Positions 1-9,886 of a DNA stretch of 64,000 bases are shown piece after piece; position 1 is the stretch's first letter; each line of letters begins with the position of its first letter. A program made the translations under genes and the position numbers. The stretch comes from Anoxybacillus sp. J5B_2022 (GTDB taxonomy: Bacteria; Bacillota; Bacilli; Bacillales; Anoxybacillaceae): positions 1 through 64,000 of the forward strand of contig NZ_JAPSMC010000009.1 in the NCBI RefSeq assembly GCF_026847645.1, given 5' to 3'. The notes below the pieces were generated by a model, which ran no database searches, was not told where the DNA came from, and was given only the letters and a program-made list of their open reading frames with translations.

Positions 1-28
1 ATATAAGACAATTTTCGTAAAAATAAAA

Positions 29-57
29 CAATACTCGACTCTAACATATTGTATAAT
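29..57 (+). promoter_or_regulatory. candidate promoter of the pilin-like operon
   Basis: A perfect TATAAT lies at 52-57, 32 bases before the first pilin-like start. No good -35 hexamer is present at 16-18 bases upstream, so this is either a weak promoter or chance in AT-rich DNA. The genes could also be read from a promoter outside the window. Confidence 0.35.
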
Positions 58-89
58 AAAGTTACATATTTTGAAAGAAGGTATGTAAA

Positions 90-698
90 ATGGAGAAAAA
101 GAAATTTACTGTACTCCACCCTTCACGAGGCTTTACGCTAATTGAAGTGCTAGCGTCGATTGTTATTTTGTCGACCGTCGCGGCCGGAATTTTTCTTTTT
201 TTTACAAATGCGATGAAATATACGACATATAACCAAGGGAAAACGGTGGCGGTCAATGTGGCGCGCGGAGTGTTGGCGTATATGGAACGGCTTGATTTTA
301 CAGCGCTACAACAATACGCCCAAACAGACATGGCAACGACAAACAAGCCATATACAGAAATTAATGCGTCCAACTGTCGCTCTTCGTTGTTTGAAAGCGA
401 ACAAGTATGCCAAGCGATTCTTCGTCCGACCATTAACAACGTCGTATACGACGAAACACGGCTTCATGTGTTTGTCGTTCCTTATAACGATGTCGTCCAA
501 TGGGACAACTTCATTCAATCGCCGCCAGCGGAACTCCCCGCGTCGCTAAAAAAGAAACTAACAGAGGAAACAATTGCAAATTCCGATGTAAACTTACAAA
601 AATATTTACTGAAAGTATACGTCATCGTGCGCTGGGGAGACGACAACGACAAAGCAGCGTGGCTAGAAGGAGTGATCGCTAATGAAGCGATTCGTTAA
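90..698 (+). CDS. prepilin-like protein with N-terminal cleavage/methylation motif
   Basis: A 202-residue type IV pilin-like (pseudopilin) protein. The leader is basic (MEKKK) and is followed by the prepilin peptidase motif G14-FTLIE with glutamate at +5 and a hydrophobic helix to about residue 43, so the protein should be processed by a PilD/ComC-type peptidase and assembled into, or docked on, a pilus or pseudopilus. Two cysteines (C96, C107) frame a short loop and could form the disulfide common in minor pilins. The start is supported by AAGAAGG eight bases upstream. The 3' end overlaps the next gene by 17 bases, which suggests translational coupling. The C-terminal globular part is not recognised; the role as a minor pilin is inferred from the N terminus and neighbours. 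Confidence 0.85.
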   Translation: MEKKKFTVLHPSRGFTLIEVLASIVILSTVAAGIFLFFTNAMKYTTYNQGKTVAVNVARGVLAYMERLDFTALQQYAQTDMATTNKPYTEINASNCRSSLFESEQVCQAILRPTINNVVYDETRLHVFVVPYNDVVQWDNFIQSPPAELPASLKKKLTEETIANSDVNLQKYLLKVYVIVRWGDDNDKAAWLEGVIANEAIR

Positions 699-1254
699 CA
701 ATGAAAAAGGATTGACCTTATTAGAGTTGCTTGCGACGGTGACGATTTCGTTTCTTATCATCGGGGTGATGTACAACGTGTTTATGAGCGGGATAAAAAC
801 GTATCAGCGCATCGGCATCGAAAATGAGCTGCGCAGTGAGGCGGACTATATGATGACGATTGTCTTCAACCGCTTATATGAGTTCGCACCAGATGGGATC
901 GATACAACCACGAAGACCAATACGCAGCTCGTCTTTGTGAACAATAAACAAAAAACGATTGATACGAGGGTAGGGCTTGTCGAAGAGCAAGAAACAAAAA
1001 CAAAAACAAAATCGTTTTCGCTCGCATTACAAAACGATCAGCTTCTAATTGATGGGCAACCGATTAGTTCGGATCGCCTGCGAATTATTTCGAATCAATC
1101 GAAACTCTCGTATACGTGCGTACGCCAAGAAGGGAACATATGCCGGAGCGGTGTGGTGACGATGGTGCTGGCTGTTGAAGACAGTACTCACGATTCGCCA
1201 AGTAGCCCGCTTTATATTCGACCGTTTACGTTAAAAACGGAATTTGGGTTTTAA
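682..1254 (+). CDS. second prepilin-like protein
   Basis: A 190-residue protein with a short basic leader, the cleavage motif G10-LTLLE with glutamate at +5, and a hydrophobic segment of about 20 residues, the signature of type IV pilin-like subunits. A pair of cysteines near the C terminus (in YTCVRQEGNIC) could form a disulfide. It starts inside the preceding gene, with AGAAGGAG just upstream as ribosome binding site, and stops 14 bases before the next start, so the three genes form a tight operon. It is probably a minor pilin that primes assembly or forms a tip complex with its neighbours; no specific family member was recognised. Confidence 0.85.
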   Translation: MKRFVNNEKGLTLLELLATVTISFLIIGVMYNVFMSGIKTYQRIGIENELRSEADYMMTIVFNRLYEFAPDGIDTTTKTNTQLVFVNNKQKTIDTRVGLVEEQETKTKTKSFSLALQNDQLLIDGQPISSDRLRIISNQSKLSYTCVRQEGNICRSGVVTMVLAVEDSTHDSPSSPLYIRPFTLKTEFGF

Positions 1255-1268
1255 AGGAAGTGCAAAAG

Positions 1269-2882
1269 ATGAACGAAAAAGGGTATAGCCTTGTGTTAAC
1301 ATTGCTCATTATCACGATTTTTTTCATGCTTGGTTTGACGATTTTATCCGTCAGCCTCTATCAAGCAAAATTTACGCAAACACGTGTTGAAGACGTGACG
1401 TCGCTACACGAAGCGACGAAAGCAATTGAAGAAACGATTGCCGAAATGAAGGTAAAAGTAGAAAATTTAGAACTATCCACCCCGCTTCAGTTAGACACCG
1501 ATCTCGGCAATAGTGAAACAGGGTTTATAAAGCAACTAATTGATCGGTATGGGGTAAATATTCAAGACGTCACATTAGACAACAATATTGACCGAACGAA
1601 GCTGTTTACGCGCGTCTATCTCCTTTCCAAACCGTACGGAACAAAAACTGTTTCGCGGAAAATTATTATTACAAACACGCCTAGTTTTTTGAAATATGCG
1701 GTTGGGTCAACGGAAGACGTCGTGTTAAACGGCGGAATGTATATTGATGGGAATATATATGCCGGGAAAAATTTTTATGTTACAAATGTTGCTAATTATA
1801 TTGATAACTCACAAAAGTATACGGTACAGACATCTTTCCCGACAACAAGTGACAAAAGTGTGCTCTTTGTTAATGAAAACCGCTATTCTTGTGAGCAGAA
1901 AAATGGGGCTAACGCTTGTTATAATGTTGCTAATAGCCGGTTTGAACGTATTTTGCCTAATTATTCTAACGACGTACAATTCCAAACGAAAGGTCCTTCT
2001 GTTCAAAAAGAACAAAGCGAATTTATTGATGTTGATTTTGACTGGACATTTAAAGACAAGCTGTTGAACGCTGCCGGCATTGAAACGTTTAGTCAAGCGT
2101 ATGAGAATAATATCAACCTAACTATCAATGAACTTCTTAACAGCCTTAAAGGACAGTTCGCTACGTTCGATCATGTCCCAACAGTCGACGAAACCACAGA
2201 TATCGGTAACGAACCGATTTTACTCGATTCGGATAAAATTTCTTCTTTTTTTATTGATCACGGTGAACTCGATTTACAAAATAACTGGCTAATTGTTAAC
2301 GGTGATTTATATTTAGGGAACAGTATTAATATTCCGGTAAAAATACGTGGAAATATTCTTGTCCTTGGTAATTTAATGATTAGTGGAAACGTGCAGCTTG
2401 ATTCCACCATTTATGCGCTGCAGCGAACATTTATTTATAACGCCAACATTTCCGGTTGGAACGACAAAGAAGTCGTGCTATTGTCAAAAGGACCTTTAGA
2501 AATTGCAAGAATTAACGAATTCGATAACAATTTCCCGTTTGTTGATACCCCAAACCTTAAAGGCTATTTCTATACAGATAGCAATGCTGTCCTTTATGCG
2601 GTTGGCTCTTATATCAATATTAAAGGTGGTTTGTTTGCGCGCGGAAACGTCAACGAAGCAGTTCCAGATGGGGATACGTCAGGATTAGTCATTAACAGCT
2701 ATCGGGGCCCCGCTAATAAACAAAATAATGCTATTTCGCTTTCCCCTCCACCGTCATTGGATGAGAAAGAGCAAGCTCGTTTTGTCATTCAGCATGATAA
2801 GTCAGTTTTTATTGACCGAGGATTGGGGCTGCCGTTTGTGAAAAAACTTGACCTTATTGTCGATGAACTTACGGTAAAATAA
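1269..2882 (+). CDS. PilX/PulK-like pilus-associated protein with beta-helix-like body
   Basis: A 537-residue protein. The first residues (MNEKGYSLVLTLLIITIFF) form a pilin-like leader and membrane helix that lacks glutamate at +5, as in PilX/PulK-type minor pilins that sit at a tip. The rest is unlike a small pilin: from about residue 150 to 490 there are repeated short strands with turns such as VLNGGMYIDGNIYAG and IRGNILVLGNLMISGN, resembling a right-handed beta-helix or the polymer-forming (bactofilin-like) fold. ATG 1269 is preferred over GTG 1260 because AAGGAAG ends eight bases before it, whereas it abuts the GTG. Ends at a strong bidirectional terminator and faces the VWA gene. Tip-adhesin function is inference. 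Confidence 0.75.
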   Translation: MNEKGYSLVLTLLIITIFFMLGLTILSVSLYQAKFTQTRVEDVTSLHEATKAIEETIAEMKVKVENLELSTPLQLDTDLGNSETGFIKQLIDRYGVNIQDVTLDNNIDRTKLFTRVYLLSKPYGTKTVSRKIIITNTPSFLKYAVGSTEDVVLNGGMYIDGNIYAGKNFYVTNVANYIDNSQKYTVQTSFPTTSDKSVLFVNENRYSCEQKNGANACYNVANSRFERILPNYSNDVQFQTKGPSVQKEQSEFIDVDFDWTFKDKLLNAAGIETFSQAYENNINLTINELLNSLKGQFATFDHVPTVDETTDIGNEPILLDSDKISSFFIDHGELDLQNNWLIVNGDLYLGNSINIPVKIRGNILVLGNLMISGNVQLDSTIYALQRTFIYNANISGWNDKEVVLLSKGPLEIARINEFDNNFPFVDTPNLKGYFYTDSNAVLYAVGSYINIKGGLFARGNVNEAVPDGDTSGLVINSYRGPANKQNNAISLSPPPSLDEKEQARFVIQHDKSVFIDRGLGLPFVKKLDLIVDELTVK

Positions 2883-2914
2883 AACGGCATCGGGACAACC
2901 CCATGCCGTTTTTT
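2881..2914. terminator. bidirectional terminator between pilin-like operon and VWA gene
   Basis: AAAACGGCAT at 2881-2890 pairs with ATGCCGTTTT at 2903-2912, with GGG/CCC extending the stem around a small loop. Both strands end in a T run, so one hairpin serves the two convergent transcripts and overlaps both stop codons. Confidence 0.9.
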
Positions 2915-5807
2915 ACCATCGATTTTTCCCACCGCTATCGTTACTGTTTCCTCCCGGACCAGTTGATTTTTCTTGAACAATGACAACCATGGTGGCGGTG
3001 ATGTCTTGACCGAGAGCATTTTTCTCATCAGCTACTGCGGTTATCGTTGCATATCCAGCATCTTTTGCTTGAAGGACCCACTTTCCTTGTTTAAAGATGA
3101 CATCTACGTACTCTGGCGCGCTTGATTGAATCATGCGGATGTTTTTGTTTGTCGCATTGTTCGGGATGAATTCAATTTTTGGATCGAGCGTGATTTCATC
3201 GCCGGCTGTTACATATAAAACTTGCTGAGCAAACCGGATTGCTTCTAACGGAACAATTGGGTTAACAACAGTAATTCTCGCGGTCGCGGAAACGTTGCTG
3301 CCGTCCAACGCTTTTACGGTAATATCGACAACTCCCGAACCTTTCGCCGTCACTTTTCCTTGATCAACCGTCGCGATGGTTGGATCGCTTGAAATCCACT
3401 GCAACGATTTATTTGTGGCATCGCTCGGCGCAATCGTGACAGAAATTGTCTGCGTATCTCCGATATTCATTTTCGATTGGTATGCTAGGTCAATCGATGT
3501 AATTAGCTTGTTATACGTAACCAAAACGGTCGCCATGCCACTGCCTTTCGTAAAACCGCCTGACGCTTTCACCGAAACAACGGACGTTCCATCGACCGTA
3601 ATCGGAATTTCGTACGGAGGGGTTAGCGTTTGCCAGTTGACGTTTTGTTTCGGATTAGTAATTTGATATTGATACGATACTCCTTCTCCCGCGACTAACC
3701 CGACAACGCGTACTTTTACCGGCTCTGTTACCGTTGCCCCATTCGCAATTTCCCGTCCATCGTTCGTAAAAATTTTTACCTGTGGCGTTAAATTCAACTC
3801 TACGGATTGACCGTCTTTATAAGTGACAACGATGATGAGATCATTGCTATTTGACTTAAACGTTAACGATTGAATCGGCAACATAAGTAAACCGTAATTG
3901 TTCGGATGCTTCGTTGTCGCAAGCAAATTCGTCGTTGCGGCAAGCGTCTGCCATTTCGAAACAAGTCCGCGGCTGTCTCCTTCATAATAGATGTCCGGGA
4001 ACTCTAACAACCTTACTTTCATGTTGATCGACTGTGAGGCAACCGGCAATGTGGAAGTGCGCGCACCGTATTTGCTGTCTGTAAACGAAATGGTCGCTTG
4101 CGGCAGCTGCACCCCTTCCATCGCCCAATTTGCTTGCAGTTTCAAACTTGCTGTAAGCGTCGTGCTATTTAATTTCGTATAATCAATCGTTGTATTCGGA
4201 AAAGCAATTTCAACATAAGTGACGCCGTTATTGCTATAAACCGTAACGTTTGCGGAAGGGACAACTGTCACCCCGTCCGGAAGCGGCTGAATAAGTTTAA
4301 TGTTGCTTAAATTGCCCGTCACACCGCTTCCGACATATCCAGTCGGAGTTAACGTGTATTGGGCATTGAATTGGTTCGAGTCACCGTTCGTATTGCCGTA
4401 TTTAATTAAATCTCCAATATCACGAGAAACTCCTTGCAGTTTTACGCTTCCTGTAAACGACGGCGGCACTTCATCTTTCACCACTACCGTCACCGTTTTC
4501 GTCACCGTCGGCTGCAACACACCGTATACGTCGCGATAAGACATTTCTGCACTTAACGTATACGTTCCTTTCGCTTTAAACAAAACAGGAACGGAAATAT
4601 TAACTGGCGATGGAGCAGATTGCCCGACTTTATAGCCAATGTTAAATGTGATGTAAGCATTGGCTTTCGCTTCGTCAAGCCAAACATTCTCAGTTTCTAC
4701 AATCTGCACATTGCCACCAAACGATTGAAGCGGAATCCGAATCGTGCCGCTTAACATTGGATCGGTTGCGAGCTTCGAAAATTGTTGAAAAATTTCTGTT
4801 AAATTTTGCGTCGTTCCTTGCTTTGCAAATCCACCTGTCATTGACGACAGTTGGCTTAAGTAATTCATATCGACATCATCGTTGCTTCCGAAACCGACAG
4901 AGTAAAGGGTGATATTGTTCATGCCGAGATTTTTAGCAACGTTTAGCCCGTAATTTCGGATTTTTGTATCGACAGAGCTATAAGAAAAAGTAAGTCCACT
5001 TTTTCCTATATACCGACCATCTGCATAATCATTCCCACTCCCATATAAAAGCCGTTCATATCCTTGATTATCAATAAACCGCATCGCAGTTGTCGCGCCA
5101 TCGCTATAAAGTTCATATCTGAGCGAAACATTCCCAGTAATAGTTTTCCCTGTATATCTATAATTTTTTACTTCTTTATACGTCATCTGCTCAACAACGT
5201 TCGCAAATGTCGGCACTCCGTCTGTTAAAAAGATAATATATTTTTTTCGCGTCGGATCGTTAAAAAGCGATTGCGCTGTTTGCAACGCTTGTGTATAGTT
5301 CGTTCCTCCACCAGCAACAAGGCTATTCGACGTTTGTAAAATTTTATCTAAATGCTGCGCAACGTCATATGTTCCGGTTGGAAACGGCACGACCTTATTG
5401 TATTGGACGTCGCTTGAAAAAGGAATAAGAGCAAAACGATCGCTCGGATTCGCATTCGCTTTAAAATAGCTAACTGCAGAACTCAGCGCTTGTTTGGCGC
5501 TTTGGAACTTCATCGGGTTCGTTCCTAGCTCATCCATCGACCCTGAAACGTCAAAAACGAATACGACATCAATCGGTGAACGAATGACACTATCAATTTT
5601 CCCTTGAGGAATTAACGTAACATCCAACCGCCCTTGAGCATCCCCATTTGTAGGTTTAGCATACTCAGTTTGTGAAGGTGTAACAGTAAAATCTAGAGAG
5701 GCATTACCCAAAGTCGCTGCGAAAACTGGATGTACATAAACAAAAAGGAAGCTAAAGAAAACAATCATAAAACTAAAGTATAGAGATTTGTGTTTTATTT
5801 GCGACAC
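2913..5807 (-). CDS. secreted von Willebrand factor A domain protein with Ig-like (BIG2) repeats
   Basis: A 964-residue exported protein. Residues 1-30 form a signal peptide with likely cleavage after VFA. A VWA domain follows: MIDAS residues DVSGS at 86-90, the GGGTNYT loop and the FLTDG motif near residue 195, so it should bind a divalent metal and a protein ligand. Downstream are several beta-rich modules, and two BIG2-type Ig-like repeats occupy roughly residues 750-930 (QTISVTIAPSDATNKSL, ATVDQGKVTAKGSG). No LPXTG, SLH or C-terminal membrane anchor was seen, so attachment must be non-covalent or via a partner. GTG start with GGGGGGAGG upstream. Its position facing three pilin-like genes makes it a candidate pilus-associated adhesin, analogous in architecture to PilY1-type VWA tip proteins; that link is inference. 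Confidence 0.85.
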   Translation of the reverse strand: MSQIKHKSLYFSFMIVFFSFLFVYVHPVFAATLGNASLDFTVTPSQTEYAKPTNGDAQGRLDVTLIPQGKIDSVIRSPIDVVFVFDVSGSMDELGTNPMKFQSAKQALSSAVSYFKANANPSDRFALIPFSSDVQYNKVVPFPTGTYDVAQHLDKILQTSNSLVAGGGTNYTQALQTAQSLFNDPTRKKYIIFLTDGVPTFANVVEQMTYKEVKNYRYTGKTITGNVSLRYELYSDGATTAMRFIDNQGYERLLYGSGNDYADGRYIGKSGLTFSYSSVDTKIRNYGLNVAKNLGMNNITLYSVGFGSNDDVDMNYLSQLSSMTGGFAKQGTTQNLTEIFQQFSKLATDPMLSGTIRIPLQSFGGNVQIVETENVWLDEAKANAYITFNIGYKVGQSAPSPVNISVPVLFKAKGTYTLSAEMSYRDVYGVLQPTVTKTVTVVVKDEVPPSFTGSVKLQGVSRDIGDLIKYGNTNGDSNQFNAQYTLTPTGYVGSGVTGNLSNIKLIQPLPDGVTVVPSANVTVYSNNGVTYVEIAFPNTTIDYTKLNSTTLTASLKLQANWAMEGVQLPQATISFTDSKYGARTSTLPVASQSINMKVRLLEFPDIYYEGDSRGLVSKWQTLAATTNLLATTKHPNNYGLLMLPIQSLTFKSNSNDLIIVVTYKDGQSVELNLTPQVKIFTNDGREIANGATVTEPVKVRVVGLVAGEGVSYQYQITNPKQNVNWQTLTPPYEIPITVDGTSVVSVKASGGFTKGSGMATVLVTYNKLITSIDLAYQSKMNIGDTQTISVTIAPSDATNKSLQWISSDPTIATVDQGKVTAKGSGVVDITVKALDGSNVSATARITVVNPIVPLEAIRFAQQVLYVTAGDEITLDPKIEFIPNNATNKNIRMIQSSAPEYVDVIFKQGKWVLQAKDAGYATITAVADEKNALGQDITATMVVIVQEKSTGPGGNSNDSGGKNRW

Positions 5808-5842
5808 ATTTCCTCCCCCCTTCCAATGTCCTATTTTCTTCT

Positions 5843-5851
5843 ATTATATCA
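5843..5851 (-). promoter_or_regulatory. extended -10 promoter of the VWA gene
   Basis: Minus-strand TGATATAAT is a perfect extended -10 element (TGnTATAAT), about 36 bases upstream of the GTG start. There is no clear -35, as is usual for extended -10 promoters. Confidence 0.6.
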
Positions 5852-5872
5852 GCAATTCTCCTTATGGAGGTA

Positions 5873-7168
5873 TTAATTTTTCAAAAATTTCCGCACATCT
5901 GAAATGAAGTAAAGCGAGCCGGTGATTAAGAAAAGGTCGCGATCGTTTTGGCTGTTTTTCGCGTCGGTCAGCCATTGCTTCCAGTCGTCACAGCACGCTT
6001 TTCTCGGATGTTCACATAGTTCTTCTAGCTGCTTGGCAGTCGCCGCGCGCGGGAAATCGAACGACGTAAACGTGATTGTTTTCGCGATACGAGCAAGCTG
6101 TGGAATCATTTTATCAAGTGGCTTATCGGCTAATGCCGCAACAAGCAAATGAACGTCGCGGTCCGGATAGTGCGTTTTGACCGTTTCGACTAAACTTTCG
6201 ACGCCTGCTTCGTTATGCGCCCCGTCAATAATCATCGTCGGTTTGTTCGACAACGTTTCAAACCGTCCGAGCCATTGCGCCTTTGCAAGCCCATTTCTTA
6301 ACGCCTCTTCTTCAATAATCAATGAGTAATATACCCGTAAATAATCGGCTGCCATCACCGCTAATGCCGCATTTTTTATTTGGTGCGCGCCGAGCATCGA
6401 AATCGTCAAGTCCGGATAGTTTGCAAACATTGTCTGAACAGAAAACTGTTCGCCATGTTCAAATGAAACGATGTCGCTCGCAACAAAATCGTTGCCTAAT
6501 ACGTACGTTTTGGCTTTCTGTTGCGCTGCTTTTTCTTGAATAACATAAAGCGCTTCTTCTTGCTCGATTCCAGTAATGACCGGAACGCCGGATTTAATAA
6601 TTCCTGCCTTTTCAAACGCGATTTTTTCTATCGTTTCCCCTAATATATTCATATGATCGTAGCTGACGTTTGTAATCACCGATAAAAGCGGATAAATGAC
6701 GTTCGTTGAGTCCAACCGTCCACCAAGCCCCGCTTCAATAATGACGATATCTTGCACGTTCATTTTTCCGAAATAGTAAAACATCATCGCCGTAATGACT
6801 TCAAATTCCGTCGGCGCTCCGAGCTCGGTTTGCTCCAATTCGTCAGCAAGCGGCTTAACCACTTGGACAAGCTGCACAATCTCCTCATCAGAAATCGGCA
6901 CGCCGTTCACGCTAATGCGCTCATTAAATTGCTCCACATACGGTGAGGTGAATGTCCCAACGGAATATCCCGCCTCCTGTAAAATATGACGCAAAAAGCA
7001 AACAGTCGACCCTTTGCCGTTCGTTCCGGCGACGTGAACGGCCTTTACCCGACGCTCTGGATGCCCTAGTCGTTCAAGCATCCATTCCATTCGCTTTAAG
7101 CCTGGTTTGACCCCTAACTTTAACCGTCCATGAATCCAGTTGACCGCTTCTGTATATGTACTCACCAT
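5873..7168 (-). CDS. folC: folylpolyglutamate synthase / dihydrofolate synthase
   Basis: A 431-residue cytoplasmic Mur-ligase-family enzyme that adds glutamate to folates with ATP. The nucleotide-binding loop GTNGKGST is at 48-55, the folate loop region TFTSPYVEQFNERI follows near residue 73-86, and the C-terminal ligase motif IIDGAHNEAG is present near residue 315. Length is typical for the family. Start supported by GGAGG nine bases upstream. It lies only 20 bases after the hairpin that ends valS and has no obvious promoter of its own, so it is probably expressed by readthrough, matching the valS-folC order of B. subtilis. Confidence 0.97.
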   Translation of the reverse strand: MVSTYTEAVNWIHGRLKLGVKPGLKRMEWMLERLGHPERRVKAVHVAGTNGKGSTVCFLRHILQEAGYSVGTFTSPYVEQFNERISVNGVPISDEEIVQLVQVVKPLADELEQTELGAPTEFEVITAMMFYYFGKMNVQDIVIIEAGLGGRLDSTNVIYPLLSVITNVSYDHMNILGETIEKIAFEKAGIIKSGVPVITGIEQEEALYVIQEKAAQQKAKTYVLGNDFVASDIVSFEHGEQFSVQTMFANYPDLTISMLGAHQIKNAALAVMAADYLRVYYSLIIEEEALRNGLAKAQWLGRFETLSNKPTMIIDGAHNEAGVESLVETVKTHYPDRDVHLLVAALADKPLDKMIPQLARIAKTITFTSFDFPRAATAKQLEELCEHPRKACCDDWKQWLTDAKNSQNDRDLFLITGSLYFISDVRKFLKN

Positions 7169-7185
7169 GAAAATTTCCTCCCTTC

Positions 7186-7222
7186 AAAAATGAAGACGAA
7201 CCGAAAACCGATTCGTCTTCAT
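7186..7222 (-). terminator. terminator after valS
   Basis: ATGAAGACGAA at 7190-7200 pairs perfectly with TTCGTCTTCAT at 7212-7222; on the minus strand the stem is followed by TTTTT. It lies between valS and folC, whose ribosome binding site comes right after it. Confidence 0.85.
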
Positions 7223-7229
7223 CATAAAG

Positions 7230-9866
7230 CTATTGTTTTAATTGTGCAAGACGAGCGCGCACTGTTTCGCGTTTTTCCAAGTAGTCTTGTTCTTTTTTCC
7301 GTTCTTCTTCGATCACGTGCGCTGGGGCTTTCGCTAAAAAGCCTTCGTTGCTTAATTTCTTTTGGACGCGCTCGACTTCTTGGTCAAGCTTTTGCAATTC
7401 TTTTTCGAGGCGTTTCACTTCTTCTTCAATGTTGATGAGCCCTTCAAGCGGCAAACTTAGTTCCGCACCTGTGACAACCGCGGTCATCGCTTTTTCGACC
7501 GCCGGAATTGTCGTATCGATAATTAGTTCGCTCGGGTTGCAGAAGCGCTCAATATACGCTCGGTTCGTTGCTAACGTCGCTTTGACGCGTTCGTCTTTCG
7601 CTTTAATATAAAGCGTAATCGGCTTGCTTAGCGGCGTATTGACTTCCGCACGAACGTTGCGCACCGCGCGAATAATATCGACCAACAACCGCATCGCTTC
7701 TGCCGCTTCTTCATTCGAAAGCTCTGGACGAACTTCCGGCCATTTCGCAACCGTAATCGATTCGCCCTCATGCGGCAAGTGCTGCCAAATTTCTTCCGTT
7801 ACAAATGGCATAAATGGATGAAGAAGGCGCATCGTTTGGTCGAGCACGTACGCCAGTACTGACCGCGTCGTCTTTTTCGCTTGCTCATCATCGCCATATA
7901 ACGGCAGTTTCGCCATTTCAATGTACCAGTCGCATAAGTCGTCCCAAATAAAGTTATAAAGCGCACGGCCGACTTCACCAAACTCGTATTTTTCCGCCAA
8001 TTTCGTGACCGTTTCAATCGTTTCGTTTAAGCGCGTCAAAATCCAATGGTTAGCAACTGATTTTTCTCCATTTAAATCGATGTCTTCGTACGTAAATCCT
8101 TCCATGTTCATGAGCGCAAACCGTGAAGCGTTCCAAATTTTATTGACAAAGTTCCACGTCGCTTCTACTTTTTCCGTGCTGAAACGTAAATCTTGCCCCG
8201 GCGAGCTGCCTGTTGCTAAAAAGTAGCGAAGCGAGTCGGCGCCGTACTGGTCAATGACATCCATCGGGTCCACGCCGTTGCCAAGCGATTTACTCATTTT
8301 CCGCCCTTGCGCATCACGCACTAAGCCGTGAATGAGTACATCTTTAAATGGACGTTTCCCCGTAAACTCGAGCGCTTGGAAAATCATGCGCGATACCCAG
8401 AAGAAAATAATATCATAGCCGGTCACAAGCACGTCTGTTGGGTAATAGCGCTTATAATCCGCTGAGTCTTCGTTCGGCCAGCCCATTGTCGAAAATGGCC
8501 AAAGTGCGGAGCTAAACCACGTATCTAAGACGTCCGGGTCTTGTTCCCAGTTTTCGATATCTGCTGGCGGCTCGTGAGCGACGTACACTTCGCCTGTTTC
8601 TTTATGATACCACGCTGGAATGCGATGCCCCCACCAAAGCTGACGGGAAATGCACCAGTCGCGGATGTTTTCCATCCAGTGTAAATATGTTTTTTCAAAA
8701 CGTTCTGGAACAAAGTTCACTTTTCCTTCTGTTTTTTGCAGTTCAATCGCTGCTTCTGCTAATGGCTTCATTTTAACGAACCATTGCGTCGAAAGGTACG
8801 GTTCCACGACAGCGCCGCTTCGTTCGCTATGACCGACCGAATGCATATGCTCTTCAATTTTGAACAATACCCCTTGTTCTTGTAAATCTTTAACGATTTG
8901 CTTGCGGCATTCGAAGCGGTCAAGCCCCTTATACTGCATCGCATTGTCGTTCATTGTGCCGTCTTCGTTCATGACAAGAATGCGCGGCAAGTTATGGCGG
9001 TTGCCGATTTCAAAGTCGTTCGGGTCGTGCGCTGGCGTAATTTTTACTGCCCCTGAACCAAATTCCATATCGACGTATTCGTCACCGATAATCGGAATTT
9101 CCCGGCCAGTAATCGGTAAAATAACCGTTTTGCCGATGAGATGTTTATAGCGCTCATCTTCCGGATGCACCGCAACTGCAGTATCGCCAAGCATCGTTTC
9201 TGGACGGGTCGTCGCGACCTCAATGTAGCCAGAACCATCGGCAAGCGGATAGCGCATATGGTAAAGCGCTCCTTGTACATCTTTGTAAATGACTTCAATA
9301 TCAGAAAGCGCTGTTTTGGTGACTGGATCCCAGTTAATAATGTACTCGCCGCGGTAAATGAGCCCTTTTTTGTAAAGGGAGACGAATACTTCGCGCACCG
9401 CTTTCGATAGCCCTTCATCCAACGTAAAGCGCTCGCGCGTATAATCGAGGCCAAGCCCTAATTTCGCCCATTGTGAGCGAATATGGCCGGCGTACTCTTC
9501 TTTCCATTTCCACGTTTCTTCGACAAATTTTTCGCGGCCTAAATCGTAGCGGGAAAGCCCTTGATGGCGCAATTTCTCTTCTACTTTTGCCTGCGTCGCA
9601 ATGCCGGCATGGTCCATCCCTGGAAGCCATAAGACGTCATAGCCTTGCATCCGCTTCATACGTGTAATAATATCCTGCAGCGTCGTATCCCACGCATGAC
9701 CTAAGTGCAATTTCCCCGTCACGTTTGGCGGCGGAATGACGATTGTAAACGGCTGCTTTCCTTCTTCGCCCGTCGCTTCAAAAAATTTGCCGTCAAGCCA
9801 CCACTGATAGCGGTTCGTTTCAACAGCTTTGTGGTCGTATTTTGTCGACATCGTTAGCTTTTCCAT
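7230..9866 (-). CDS. valS: valyl-tRNA synthetase
   Basis: An 878-residue class Ia aminoacyl-tRNA synthetase charging tRNA-Val. Seen: the HIGH-type motif HLGH at 54-57 within [12 protein letters not shown], the KMSKS signature ([11 protein letters not shown]) near residue 525, the editing domain with [17 protein letters not shown], and a C-terminal coiled-coil arm rich in K/E (about 815-878) that is typical of ValS. The start at 9866 is chosen because AGGAGG lies seven bases upstream; an open frame extending to 9902 runs through the T-box terminator and is not coding. Expression is controlled by the upstream T-box leader. Confidence 0.98.
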   Translation of the reverse strand: MEKLTMSTKYDHKAVETNRYQWWLDGKFFEATGEEGKQPFTIVIPPPNVTGKLHLGHAWDTTLQDIITRMKRMQGYDVLWLPGMDHAGIATQAKVEEKLRHQGLSRYDLGREKFVEETWKWKEEYAGHIRSQWAKLGLGLDYTRERFTLDEGLSKAVREVFVSLYKKGLIYRGEYIINWDPVTKTALSDIEVIYKDVQGALYHMRYPLADGSGYIEVATTRPETMLGDTAVAVHPEDERYKHLIGKTVILPITGREIPIIGDEYVDMEFGSGAVKITPAHDPNDFEIGNRHNLPRILVMNEDGTMNDNAMQYKGLDRFECRKQIVKDLQEQGVLFKIEEHMHSVGHSERSGAVVEPYLSTQWFVKMKPLAEAAIELQKTEGKVNFVPERFEKTYLHWMENIRDWCISRQLWWGHRIPAWYHKETGEVYVAHEPPADIENWEQDPDVLDTWFSSALWPFSTMGWPNEDSADYKRYYPTDVLVTGYDIIFFWVSRMIFQALEFTGKRPFKDVLIHGLVRDAQGRKMSKSLGNGVDPMDVIDQYGADSLRYFLATGSSPGQDLRFSTEKVEATWNFVNKIWNASRFALMNMEGFTYEDIDLNGEKSVANHWILTRLNETIETVTKLAEKYEFGEVGRALYNFIWDDLCDWYIEMAKLPLYGDDEQAKKTTRSVLAYVLDQTMRLLHPFMPFVTEEIWQHLPHEGESITVAKWPEVRPELSNEEAAEAMRLLVDIIRAVRNVRAEVNTPLSKPITLYIKAKDERVKATLATNRAYIERFCNPSELIIDTTIPAVEKAMTAVVTGAELSLPLEGLINIEEEVKRLEKELQKLDQEVERVQKKLSNEGFLAKAPAHVIEEERKKEQDYLEKRETVRARLAQLKQ

Positions 9867-9886
9867 GTTATCCCTCCTTACAAAAT

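Noticed and set aside
25-439. 125-codon minus-strand frame opposite the first pilin-like gene
   Set aside because: Antisense shadow of a gene with a clear prepilin leader and ribosome binding site.
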